Of a DNA stretch of 64,000 bases, positions 17,960 to 26,051 are shown in pieces; the first letter of the stretch is position 1, and every line of letters begins with the position of its first letter. Source of the stretch: Prochlorococcus marinus CUG1435 (lineage in GTDB: Bacteria > Cyanobacteriota > Cyanobacteriia > PCC-6307 > Cyanobiaceae); the NCBI GenBank assembly GCA_017644375.1, contig JAEPLP010000001.1:1410001-1474000 (forward strand), given 5' to 3'. The translations under genes and the position numbers were made by a program. The notes below the pieces were generated by a model that saw only the letters and a list, made by a program, of their open reading frames with translations, did not search any database and was not told the DNA's origin.

Positions 17960-18262
17960 GTGGCTGATAATAGTAAAGAGAATATTGAAAAAATCATTCC
18001 TGAAAAAGGACCTTTAAATTTTATTGTTGGATCATTAACTAGTTTTTTATTATTCATATTTTTTTATTTTCTTAGCAATAAAATTGCAATTTATTTCTCC
18101 TTACATAAACCATCCAATTCTTCTGAAATTGTCCAAAATATTTCTTCTAGTATCAATACCTTAATAATTGGGTTATCTTTTTTGCTAACTTTTTCATTTG
18201 CTTTTATAGGCGTTGGACTTTTCATTGTATTTATTCGCAGTTTTTTTCTGAAGAAAAGTTGA
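17960..18262 (+). CDS. DUF3082 two-helix membrane protein
   Basis: This 100-residue protein fits cyanobacterial/plastid DUF3082. It has a polar N-terminus, a membrane helix beginning GPLNFIVGSLTSFLLFIFFYFL, a loop, and a second helix around IGLSFLLTFSFAFIGVGLFIVF. The function is unknown. The start is GTG 17960, the first start codon in frame after ispE, 23 bases downstream. Its place after ispE and before a further membrane peptide and pdhB suggests one transcript. Confidence 0.75.
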   Translation: MADNSKENIEKIIPEKGPLNFIVGSLTSFLLFIFFYFLSNKIAIYFSLHKPSNSSEIVQNISSSINTLIIGLSFLLTFSFAFIGVGLFIVFIRSFFLKKS

Positions 18263-18296
18263 ATTACCAATATTATAAAAAAAACACTTTCTTTGA

Positions 18297-18392
18297 ATGT
18301 CTTTACATGACCTAGGACTTTTGATTCTTTTGCTCTCACCAGGAATGATTTTGTCAATATTACTACTTATAACCTTTGCAGAGGGAGGATAA
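18297..18392 (+). CDS. 31-residue single-helix membrane peptide
   Basis: This short frame from ATG 18297 to TAA encodes MSLHDLGLLILLLSPGMILS followed by ILLLITFAEGG. It is a single hydrophobic helix broken by a Pro-Gly, with a short acidic end. The length and shape are those of the small one-helix subunits of photosynthetic or NDH-1 complexes, but I do not recognise which, if any. It sits 34 bases after the DUF3082 gene and 53 bases before pdhB, same strand. Coding is inferred from composition and layout. Confidence 0.5.
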   Translation: MSLHDLGLLILLLSPGMILSILLLITFAEGG

Positions 18393-18445
18393 ATTAATTA
18401 ACCAAAGTGGTAGGATTATATATGAGATTAATTAGGTAATTAATT
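18392..18445 (+). repeat. 9-bp inverted repeat flanking the pdhB leader
   Basis: AATTAATTA (18392-18400) and TAATTAATT (18437-18445) are perfect inverted arms 36 bases apart. The right arm ends immediately before the GTG start of pdhB and covers the usual ribosome-binding position. The arms are pure A/T, so chance in this genome is a real alternative. Confidence 0.3.
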
Positions 18446-19429
18446 GTGGCTGGAACATTATTATTTAATGCTTTGAAAGAAGCAATTGATGAGGAAATGG
18501 CAAATGATGTTAATGTTTGCGTCATGGGTGAAGATGTTGGTCAATATGGAGGTTCTTACAAAGTAACTAAAGATTTATATGAAAAATATGGTGAGTTAAG
18601 AGTACTGGATACTCCAATTGCAGAGAATAGTTTTACAGGTATGGCCGTTGGTGCAGCAATGACTGGATTGAGACCAATAGTTGAAGGAATGAATATGGGT
18701 TTTTTGCTTTTAGCGTTTAATCAGATATCAAATAATATGGGCATGCTTCGATATACAAGTGGGGGGAATTATAAAATACCAGCAGTAGTGCGTGGGCCGG
18801 GAGGGGTTGGCCGTCAACTTGGTGCTGAACACAGTCAAAGACTTGAAGCTTATTTTCATGCAGTTCCAGGTATAAAAATAGTTGCATGCAGTACTCCTAC
18901 AAATGCTAAAGGTTTAATGAAAGCAGCAATAAGAGATGATAATCCAGTTTTATTTTTTGAACATGTACTCCTATATAACTTGTCTGAAGAATTACCAGAG
19001 GGTGACTATACTTGCGCTTTAGATCAGGCTGACCTTGTAAAGGAGGGTAAAGATATCACATTATTAACCTATTCAAGAATGAGACATCATTGCCTTAAAG
19101 CTGTTGAAGAATTAGATAAAAAAGGGATAGATGTTGAATTAATTGATTTAATAAGTTTAAAACCATTTGATATGAATACTATTTCCAAATCAATAAGAAA
19201 AACAAATAAAGTAATTATCGTTGAAGAATGTATGAAGACCGGAGGTATTGCTGCCGAATTAATTGCATTGATAACAGAAGAGTGTTTCGATGATCTTGAT
19301 GCCAAACCAATTAGGTTATCCAGTCAAGATATACCAACTCCATATAATGGAAATCTTGAGAATTTGACAATAATCCAGCCACATCAAATAGTTGAAAAAG
19401 TTGAACACTTAATAAGTGGGAGTATATAG
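18446..19429 (+). CDS. pdhB: pyruvate dehydrogenase E1 component, beta subunit
   Basis: PdhB forms the thiamine-diphosphate E1 of pyruvate dehydrogenase with PdhA, making acetyl-CoA. The 327-residue protein has the transketolase-like pyrimidine domain ([30 protein letters not shown]). The C-terminal domain includes [20 protein letters not shown]. The start is GTG 18446, giving the expected short N-terminus [18 protein letters not shown]. secD follows three bases after its stop. pdhA is not present here, so the E1 genes are split as in other cyanobacteria. Confidence 0.95.
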   Translation: MAGTLLFNALKEAIDEEMANDVNVCVMGEDVGQYGGSYKVTKDLYEKYGELRVLDTPIAENSFTGMAVGAAMTGLRPIVEGMNMGFLLLAFNQISNNMGMLRYTSGGNYKIPAVVRGPGGVGRQLGAEHSQRLEAYFHAVPGIKIVACSTPTNAKGLMKAAIRDDNPVLFFEHVLLYNLSEELPEGDYTCALDQADLVKEGKDITLLTYSRMRHHCLKAVEELDKKGIDVELIDLISLKPFDMNTISKSIRKTNKVIIVEECMKTGGIAAELIALITEECFDDLDAKPIRLSSQDIPTPYNGNLENLTIIQPHQIVEKVEHLISGSI

Positions 19430-19432
19430 TCT

Positions 19433-20902
19433 ATGAAAAGAAGGCAAGGATGGCTTTTTTTTATAATATTCCTACTTACATTATCCGTTTATTTATTAAT
19501 TAATTATCCTTTACAGTTGGGCCTAGATTTACAAGGGGGTTCTCAACTTACACTTCAAATTATTAAAGAGGAAGGTAACGTAACTAAAGACGAATTGGAG
19601 GCTGTTAATTCTGTTATTGATAGACGCGTTAATAATTTAGGAGTATCCGAGTCTAACTTACAAACTCTTGGTGGAGATCAATTAATTTTAGAATTACCCG
19701 GAGAACAGAATCCACTTGTTGCTTCAAGAGTTTTAGGAAAAACTGCTTTATTAGAATTTAGAACTCAAAAATTAGGTACATCATCAGAATTAAAAGAATT
19801 ACAACTTCAGAGATTAAATATTAAAAATTTAATTGAACAATATTCCTCTATAGAAAAAATTCAATATGATGATAATCTCTTAAAAATTATTCAGGATAAT
19901 CTTAAAGAAACAGAGCAAGAAATAAATTATTCATCTACTACTAATGATTTATATGGGAAGTTAATTGAAGTTAAAAAATACGTGGACAATAAAATTTCAA
20001 ATCTATTTATCAAAACAGGTTTAACTGGAAAAGATCTTATTAACGCAGGAAGGAGACAAGAACAAACAAATAGTAATTGGGAGGTTTTATTAACTTTTAG
20101 TAATTCAGGTGGAGAAAAATTTGCAGAAATTACAAGGTCAATCGCTGGTACTGATCAACTATTGGCTATCATTCTTGATGGGGAATCTATTAGTGAAGCT
20201 AGTGTTGGTAATCAGTTTGCTAATACTGGCATTACAGGTGGATCAGCAACAATAAGTGGTAATTTTAGTGCTGAAAATGCAAGAGAATTAGAAGTTCAAC
20301 TTAAAGGTGGTTCCTTGCCCTTGCCAATTGAAATAGTAGAAACTAACACTATTGGAGCTTTGCTAGGATACAAAAATATTTTAAAAAGTCTTTATGCAGC
20401 TATTAGTGGATTAATTTTTGTTGGTGTATTTATGATTTTCAATTATAGAATTTTAGGTTTTGTTTCAGTTCTATCTCTAGTACTTTATGGTTTCTTTAAC
20501 TTGGCCATATATTCATTAATTCCTATAACTTTAACTTTACCTGGAATCTCTGGGCTTATACTTAGTATTGGTATGGCAGTTGATGCGAATATACTAATAT
20601 TTGAGAGAATTAGAGAAGAATTATATAATGGCAATACTCTTACAAGATCTATTGATAGTGGTTTTCAAAGAGCTAATTCATCCATTGTTGATGGCCATAT
20701 TACAACTCTTCTAAGTTGTTTTGTGTTGTTTTTATTAGGAACAAATTTTGTTAAAGGTTTTGCTGCAACATTAGGTATTGGAGTCTTAATTAGCTTGTTT
20801 ACATCATTAAATTGTTCTAAAACTATTTTGAGATTTTTTACAACATATCAATCTTTAAGACAAAAAAATCTCTACCTACCCAGGAAAATTTTCTCAAATT
20901 AA
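19433..20902 (+). CDS. secD: protein translocase subunit SecD
   Basis: SecD works with SecF to pull translocating proteins across the membrane using proton-motive force. The 489-residue protein has an N-terminal helix and then the conserved D1 motif LGLDLQGGSQLTLQI. A large periplasmic region follows, with an insertion-like Gln/Lys-rich stretch, then five membrane helices with GMAVDANILIFERIREE and the closing ATLGIGVLISLFTS. It directly follows pdhB (3 bases) and precedes secF (21 bases), giving a secDF operon. Confidence 0.95.
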   Translation: MKRRQGWLFFIIFLLTLSVYLLINYPLQLGLDLQGGSQLTLQIIKEEGNVTKDELEAVNSVIDRRVNNLGVSESNLQTLGGDQLILELPGEQNPLVASRVLGKTALLEFRTQKLGTSSELKELQLQRLNIKNLIEQYSSIEKIQYDDNLLKIIQDNLKETEQEINYSSTTNDLYGKLIEVKKYVDNKISNLFIKTGLTGKDLINAGRRQEQTNSNWEVLLTFSNSGGEKFAEITRSIAGTDQLLAIILDGESISEASVGNQFANTGITGGSATISGNFSAENARELEVQLKGGSLPLPIEIVETNTIGALLGYKNILKSLYAAISGLIFVGVFMIFNYRILGFVSVLSLVLYGFFNLAIYSLIPITLTLPGISGLILSIGMAVDANILIFERIREELYNGNTLTRSIDSGFQRANSSIVDGHITTLLSCFVLFLLGTNFVKGFAATLGIGVLISLFTSLNCSKTILRFFTTYQSLRQKNLYLPRKIFSN

Positions 20903-20923
20903 TTTTTTATCTCCAACCTTCCT

Positions 20924-21841
20924 ATGAAATTATTTAATCTTGAAATAATTAAAAATAAAAGAAGGATAATTGGTTTTTCAACTTTTCTTATTTCTTTGAG
21001 TCTTTTAGGAGTTTTATATTCTACTTTTAATACTTCTTATAGGAAACCTATAAATCTAGGGATGGATTTTGTTGGGGGAAATGAATTAAGAATAGAGAGA
21101 GTATGTGAAGAAGAATGTTCTAATATTTCTCCTGATTCAGTTTTAGAAAATTTAAGAGAGGACTCTAAAAATAAAAAATTCTTATCTAGTATTAAATTAC
21201 AATTCCAAAATAATAATAAATTAATTTCAATAAGAACTCCTTATTTAAGTATTGAAGAATCAAATAATCTTATTACTAATCTTGAGAAAACTATTGGGCC
21301 TCTAAATTATGAGAGTAAAGATTCAAGATTAATAGGTCCAAAGCTTGGGAAAAGATTACTTATAAATTGTATTTCTTCTTTGTTAGTTTCTTTAGTTGCA
21401 ATTTCTATATATATAACTATAAGATTTGATAAGAAGTATGCATTATTTGCCTTATTAGCTTTATTCCATGATTTATTAATTGTTTTTGGTATCTTCTCTT
21501 GGTTGGGAATAATATTATCTGTAGAGGTAAATAGTTTATTTGCTGTAGCCCTGTTAACTATTGCTGGATATTCTGTAAATGATACTGTTGTTATATTCGA
21601 TAGAATTCGTGAGAATTTAAAATCAAGGAAAGATGGCTTTAACGAAACTATTCAATTATCAGTGAATGAATCATTTAGGAGAACAACGTTTACCAGTATT
21701 ACAACTCTTATCCCTTTATTAAGTATAATTTTGTTTGGATCTTATTCACTTTTTTGGTTTTCTTTGGCCTTATCATTAGGAATTTTAGTTGGAAGCTATT
21801 CAAGTATTTTATTGGCTCCATCTTTTTTGCTTAAAGATTAA
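20924..21841 (+). CDS. secF: protein translocase subunit SecF
   Basis: This is the partner of SecD in the translocase. The 305-residue protein has the expected layout: a first membrane helix, the conserved NLGMDFVGGNELRI, a periplasmic P1 domain, then five helices containing TIAGYSVNDTVVIFDRIREN. The final helices read SLALSLGILVGSYSSILLA. The start ATG 20924 is preceded by a weak Shine-Dalgarno. Downstream is a 59-residue membrane peptide gene in the same direction. Confidence 0.95.
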   Translation: MKLFNLEIIKNKRRIIGFSTFLISLSLLGVLYSTFNTSYRKPINLGMDFVGGNELRIERVCEEECSNISPDSVLENLREDSKNKKFLSSIKLQFQNNNKLISIRTPYLSIEESNNLITNLEKTIGPLNYESKDSRLIGPKLGKRLLINCISSLLVSLVAISIYITIRFDKKYALFALLALFHDLLIVFGIFSWLGIILSVEVNSLFAVALLTIAGYSVNDTVVIFDRIRENLKSRKDGFNETIQLSVNESFRRTTFTSITTLIPLLSIILFGSYSLFWFSLALSLGILVGSYSSILLAPSFLLKD

Positions 21842-21859
21842 GCTCATAGCTATAAAATT

Positions 21860-22039
21860 ATGAAATTTAATTATTATTTGATAATTTTACTTTCTTTAGT
21901 TTTAATAGATCTTTCCACTGAGTTAAGAATATTATTTGATCATTTTACTTTTAATTCCCTGTACTTTGCTTTAGCTAAACATCCCTTAGCTTTCTTTATA
22001 CTTTTCTCATATCCATATTTATATAAGAAAATTAAATAA
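21860..22039 (+). CDS. 59-residue membrane peptide, unknown
   Basis: This short gene runs from ATG 21860 to TAA, 19 bases after secF. It encodes MKFNYYLIILLSLVLIDLST, a polar middle with LRILFDHFTFNSLYFALAKH, and a second hydrophobic segment PLAFFILFSYPYLYKKIK. It looks like two membrane helices with a basic cytoplasmic tail. I do not recognise a family. Coding potential is supported by the clean frame, operon-like position and positive-inside tail, not by known homology. Confidence 0.5.
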   Translation: MKFNYYLIILLSLVLIDLSTELRILFDHFTFNSLYFALAKHPLAFFILFSYPYLYKKIK

Positions 22040-22047
22040 ATAATTTT

Positions 22048-23091
22048 TTATTTATCATTAATTGATTCTTTTATTAAAACTTGTATTACTACAGCAAGAG
22101 GAAGGGATAAGATTAAACCTAATGGACCAAAGATGAATGTAAATCCAAATTGTGATATTAAGGTTAAACCAGGAAGTAAATTTGCTTTTTTCTTCATTAT
22201 AGATGGCATTATTATGTAGCTTTCAATATTTTGAATGATTACATATGCTCCAAAAACTGCTAACGGTTTCCAAAAATTATCTAGTAGTGCAATCGAAATT
22301 GGAAATATACCACTAATAACTGGGCCTATATTTGGAATAATATTTAGAACCATTGCTATTAAAGCATTGGATACAACATATTTGACATCTAATATTGATA
22401 AAACTATCAATGATAATAGACCTACTGATAACGAACTTATGACCATCGAAAAGGTCCAGTTTGCTAATGCAATATTGCATTTATCCAAAATATTTCTAAA
22501 TTTATTACGATAATTTTTAGGAATTAACAAAAGTATATTTTCCTTATATTGTTTTGGCTCAATGGAAATCATCAAGCTAACTACTAGTACGAAAATTAAT
22601 TTTAAGAGACCTGAACCAAGATTCCCTGCGATATTAATTAAGTTCTTGAAGCTTTCTTGAATAGCTTTAACAATAGTTGCAGCATCAGGAATGGTAACTA
22701 CATTATTTATAAGATTAAAAATGTCTATAACATTTTCTGATTCTTCACCATAAAGTAAATTATTAAATTTGTTCAGATTTGTATTAAGTAGAATATTTAT
22801 CCTAGATAAACCATTTGGAGTGTCAACTAAAATCTCATTGAATTCTTTAACAAAAGGAGGTAAAACAAGAATAAAAATAGTAAATACTATTAACGAAATA
22901 ACTGTTAATACTATAAACAAAGATAGAGATCTTGGGATTTTAACTCCTTTTTGTATTTGATTACATAAATTACATACAATATTTGAAATTACCAAAGAGC
23001 AAATTATTAAAAGTAGAAAATCTCTTAAAGTCCATATTATTAAAGATGTGATTAAAATTACTGCTAACTTGAAATATGATGAACTACTCAA
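22048..23091 (-). CDS. AI-2E/PerM-family permease
   Basis: This 347-residue polytopic membrane protein is of the AI-2 exporter-like (PerM/YdiK) family. It has hydrophobic segments at both ends, a long central amphipathic region (about residues 85-160), and the family block NIIPNIGPVISGIFPISIAL. A C-terminal GLTLISQFGFTFIFGPLGLILSLPLA follows. Members are implicated in small-molecule or sodium/proton export and in regulating membrane traffic, and the substrate here is unknown. It follows psb28 on the minus strand with 13 bases between. Confidence 0.88.
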   Translation of the reverse strand: MSSSSYFKLAVILITSLIIWTLRDFLLLIICSLVISNIVCNLCNQIQKGVKIPRSLSLFIVLTVISLIVFTIFILVLPPFVKEFNEILVDTPNGLSRINILLNTNLNKFNNLLYGEESENVIDIFNLINNVVTIPDAATIVKAIQESFKNLINIAGNLGSGLLKLIFVLVVSLMISIEPKQYKENILLLIPKNYRNKFRNILDKCNIALANWTFSMVISSLSVGLLSLIVLSILDVKYVVSNALIAMVLNIIPNIGPVISGIFPISIALLDNFWKPLAVFGAYVIIQNIESYIIMPSIMKKKANLLPGLTLISQFGFTFIFGPLGLILSLPLAVVIQVLIKESINDK

Positions 23092-23104
23092 TTTGGATAA
23101 TATT

Positions 23105-23458
23105 TTACTTCTTTTCAGAATATCCTAATCCATTTGATTTGGCATAACTATTTGCAAATCTCATGAATCTATCAAAGTCTGATGTGTTTTTCCAAATATA
23201 AACTGCTTCTAAAAATATGGGTTCTCCATCAACAAACTTTACTTTAACTTCCCTAGTTAATATTTCACCTTCTGAATCGATCATACGCATACCTGTTATG
23301 TCACCATTTGTAATTGAAGATATTGCCTGAGGCTTTTCGAACAAAAATAATGCTTGACCGGTTGTTCCATCTTTACTCCTAGTTAATCTTATTTCAGGCA
23401 CTACTGGTTCATCAGTTCCTTCAAAAAATTGTATTTTTGCGGTTTTATTTGCTGTCAT
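23105..23458 (-). CDS. psb28: photosystem II assembly factor Psb28
   Basis: Psb28 binds the cytoplasmic face of photosystem II assembly intermediates containing CP47. The 117-residue soluble protein shows family blocks [35 protein letters not shown] and [13 protein letters not shown]. The C-terminal [18 protein letters not shown] completes the match. The start ATG 23458 is well supported by the family N-terminus. It is probably cotranscribed with the downstream permease. The PAM68-like assembly protein is encoded 15 kb away. Confidence 0.95.
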   Translation of the reverse strand: MTANKTAKIQFFEGTDEPVVPEIRLTRSKDGTTGQALFLFEKPQAISSITNGDITGMRMIDSEGEILTREVKVKFVDGEPIFLEAVYIWKNTSDFDRFMRFANSYAKSNGLGYSEKK

Positions 23459-23518
23459 AATAATGTATTAATAATTATTTAGTTTAAGAAATATTTTTCA
23501 CATTCGTTTGTAATTATT

Positions 23519-24559
23519 TTATAAAACATTATTTATTAACTCCAAAATCGCTTCATCATATTTTTTATCAGTTAAATCTAATAACTTAATATTTTCTTTG
23601 CCAACCTTTTCAAATTCATAACACCTATCGTAGTAATCAAGAACTGATCTGCAAACTAAGTCCCATTTTTCATTATTAATTGAATCAAGAGCCATTTTTG
23701 TTCTTTGTGGCCCTAATCTTTTTTTTATCCTTAATACTGATTCTTGGAGTTCTTCTTTCTTAAAAACACTATAAGTTTCTATCAACTCATCTAACCTGTT
23801 TGATTCACTCCTTAAAATTTCAATTCTCCTTGAAGATTTCATTTGATTGAAGAATTCATGAGGTATTTTGCATTTACCTATATTTGCACTTTCAGCTTCT
23901 ACGAAAATATTATTGGACTTATTAAATGTATTTAATTTTTCTGCAATTTTATTTTCAAATTGTTCATTTGAGGGTTGTTCCTCCATTCCTAAACCTCCAA
24001 ATGTACTTCCTCTATGACAAGCAAATCGTTCAAGATCAATAGTTTGATATTTATATTTCTCTAGTAATGATAATAATCTTGTCTTCCCTGTTCCTGTCTT
24101 TCCTCCAATAACTACTATATTCAAATTTTTTGAGAAACTATCTAATACCCATCTTCTATATATTTTGTATCCTCCCTTGAGTGTTATTGGATTTAATCTA
24201 TATTTTTCTAGTAGCCAAGCAATGCTTTGTGAACGCATTCCTCCTCTAGAGCAATATAATCTGATATGAAATTCATTATTTTTGTTAGGGATAGTTTTAT
24301 AAGACTCAATACTCATGAATAAATTATCAAGAAGTAATTCCATTTTTTTTTCAAAAAATTTTAATCCCTCTATGACTGCTTTTTTTCTTCCTTCTTTTTT
24401 ATAAATCGTGCCAATTATAGATCTCTCATCATTATCAAATAGTGGAATGTTAATAGAATTAGGCAAGTGTCCTTTATAATATTCACTCGGGCTTCTAACA
24501 TCTATAAGTGGTCCTTTAAAACTTCTAAATTTCTCTAGTTCTTTTCTTTTGAAATACAT
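23519..24559 (-). CDS. mnmH: tRNA 2-selenouridine synthase (MnmH/SelU)
   Basis: MnmH replaces sulfur by selenium in 2-thiouridine at the wobble position, through a geranylated intermediate, using selenophosphate. The 346-residue protein has an N-terminal rhodanese domain (PLIDVRSPSEYYKGHLPNSI) with catalytic Cys103 in LYCSRGGMRSQSIAWLL. A P-loop domain follows (IGGKTGTGKT, about 151-160), then a conserved CHRGSTFGGLG block. No selD is seen in this window. It is divergent from gun4 with only 35 bases between the starts, so the two promoters overlap. Confidence 0.9.
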   Translation of the reverse strand: MYFKRKELEKFRSFKGPLIDVRSPSEYYKGHLPNSINIPLFDNDERSIIGTIYKKEGRKKAVIEGLKFFEKKMELLLDNLFMSIESYKTIPNKNNEFHIRLYCSRGGMRSQSIAWLLEKYRLNPITLKGGYKIYRRWVLDSFSKNLNIVVIGGKTGTGKTRLLSLLEKYKYQTIDLERFACHRGSTFGGLGMEEQPSNEQFENKIAEKLNTFNKSNNIFVEAESANIGKCKIPHEFFNQMKSSRRIEILRSESNRLDELIETYSVFKKEELQESVLRIKKRLGPQRTKMALDSINNEKWDLVCRSVLDYYDRCYEFEKVGKENIKLLDLTDKKYDEAILELINNVL

Positions 24560-24594
24560 GGATAGTTTTTATTTTTTTAGATTAATTTTTTAAA

Positions 24595-25314
24595 ATGAAT
24601 AACAAAGAACAAGATAACTATAATAATGCCACATTAGATGCGATAAAAAAATTTGTAGATTCCAATCAAAGAAAAAGAATAAATTCATTAACTCAAATAG
24701 AATCTGAAGTCGAAAATATTTTTAATCTTGGCCCTTCACTGTTTGATATTTTTGATAGAGATGGAGATGACTGGGCTGCTGGTTGGATATTGCAAGTTTT
24801 AAAGAAATTTAGGCCTGATTTCTTTAAAAACTCTAAATTCAATAATTGGTTTAACACATATTCAGATATTGATATTAATTATGGAGATTTGCAATTGATG
24901 TTGGTTGAGCAAAAATTTGAAGAGGCAGATAGATTAACAAGTTCCTATTTACGAAAATTAGCTGGAAAATTAGCTGAAAAACGTGGATATGTTTTCTATA
25001 GTGAAGTTAAAAATATGTCAGGTAAGGATCTTGAATCAATAGATAGGTTATGGACAATTTATTCTACTGGTAGATTTGGATTCTCGATTCAGGCAAAGAT
25101 ATTAAAATCAGTAGGGAAAAAATATGAATTGATGTGGCCAAAAATAGGTTGGAAAAAAGAGGGTTTATGGACTAGATATCCTGGATCTTTTTGCTGGTCA
25201 TTGGATGCTCCTGATGGACATATGCCTTTAATAAATCAATTAAGAGGAGTAAGACTTATGGACTCTATCCTACGGCATCCTGCTATTGCAGAGAGACATA
25301 ATAATATTCTTTAA
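24595..25314 (+). CDS. gun4: GUN4 tetrapyrrole-binding regulator
   Basis: GUN4 binds protoporphyrin IX and Mg-protoporphyrin and stimulates Mg-chelatase in chlorophyll synthesis. This 239-residue protein has an N-terminal helical region and a C-terminal GUN4 core (about 95-235). Recognisable parts are YGDLQLMLVEQKFEEADRLT, LWTIYSTGRFGFSIQ and YPGSFCWSLDAPDGHMPL. The closing MDSILRHPAI is also typical. It is followed by an anti-sigma-like ATPase gene on the same strand with 48 bases between. Confidence 0.92.
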   Translation: MNNKEQDNYNNATLDAIKKFVDSNQRKRINSLTQIESEVENIFNLGPSLFDIFDRDGDDWAAGWILQVLKKFRPDFFKNSKFNNWFNTYSDIDINYGDLQLMLVEQKFEEADRLTSSYLRKLAGKLAEKRGYVFYSEVKNMSGKDLESIDRLWTIYSTGRFGFSIQAKILKSVGKKYELMWPKIGWKKEGLWTRYPGSFCWSLDAPDGHMPLINQLRGVRLMDSILRHPAIAERHNNIL

Positions 25315-25362
25315 AATGAGGTATTTAATAAGTTAAAATTAAAAGAGATTCAAAATATTATT

Positions 25363-25797
25363 ATGTCCTTATTCCAGGGCAAAAATATTTTAAAAAAATT
25401 TTTTAAAAGACCAAAGATTAATTGGTCAAACTACGAATTCGAATCATCATTACAGTTAAATGAATTTGTCGATCAATTATTAGAACCAATTAATAATTCT
25501 CAATCAAGCTATCTTATAAAACTTGGTTTACATGAAGCTCTAGTTAACGCAGTAAAACATGGAAATAAATTAGATCCTAAAAAAAATATAAGAGTAAGAA
25601 GAATAATTACTCCTAATTGGTGTGTTTGGCAAATTCAAGATCAAGGGAATGGTTTAGAAATAAAAAAAAGAGACTACAAATTACCAAAAAAAATAACTAG
25701 TGAAAATGGCCGTGGCCTATACATTATTAATGAATGTTTTGATGATATTAGATGGAGTAGTAAAGGGAATAGGCTTCAGTTGGCTTTAAAAAGGTGA
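25363..25797 (+). CDS. RsbW/SpoIIAB-like ATP-binding anti-sigma regulatory protein
   Basis: This 144-residue cytoplasmic protein of the GHKL fold is related to anti-sigma serine kinases. ATP-site motifs are visible: N box HEALVNAVKHGN (57-68), G1 box DQGNGLEI (93-100) and G2 box ENGRGLYII (114-122). The basic N-terminal 25 residues are outside the domain. Proteins of this type bind a sigma factor or phosphorylate a STAS partner. A candidate STAS partner is at 1026-1388. It follows gun4 and its last 22 bases overlap the convergent gene at 25776. Confidence 0.83.
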   Translation: MSLFQGKNILKKFFKRPKINWSNYEFESSLQLNEFVDQLLEPINNSQSSYLIKLGLHEALVNAVKHGNKLDPKKNIRVRRIITPNWCVWQIQDQGNGLEIKKRDYKLPKKITSENGRGLYIINECFDDIRWSSKGNRLQLALKR

Positions 25798-26039
25798 TTT
25801 TTACTAGGGCAAGGTTGATCTACGTTAATTTCTTTTAGCCATTTAATACTTTCTTCTATATACTCAATAGTCTCTTTTTCATTACAAGAAATAATTAGAT
25901 GGCATAATCCCGCCGAAATTAGTTCTGCAGAGCGTTTATATTTATTTCCTTTATCTTTATGCCATTTAGAATGATCAATCTTTAATTTCTCATTAAGACA
26001 TTGAACAAGCTTAATAGTATCTTTATCCCAAAAGTTCAT
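25776..26039 (-). CDS. conserved cyanobacterial hypothetical protein (DUF6439-like)
   Basis: This 87-residue soluble, mainly helical protein has a KWHKDKGNKYKRSAELISAG block, a SCNEKET turn and a C-terminal IKWLKEINVDQPCPSKNH. It reminds me of a small cyanobacterial family listed as DUF6439, but this is recall without a search. The function is unknown. It lies 12 bases after the methyltransferase gene on the minus strand, so the two are probably cotranscribed. Its 3' end overlaps the ATPase gene by 22 bases. Confidence 0.65.
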   Translation of the reverse strand: MNFWDKDTIKLVQCLNEKLKIDHSKWHKDKGNKYKRSAELISAGLCHLIISCNEKETIEYIEESIKWLKEINVDQPCPSKNHLFKAN

Positions 26040-26051
26040 AGAAGTTTTTAT

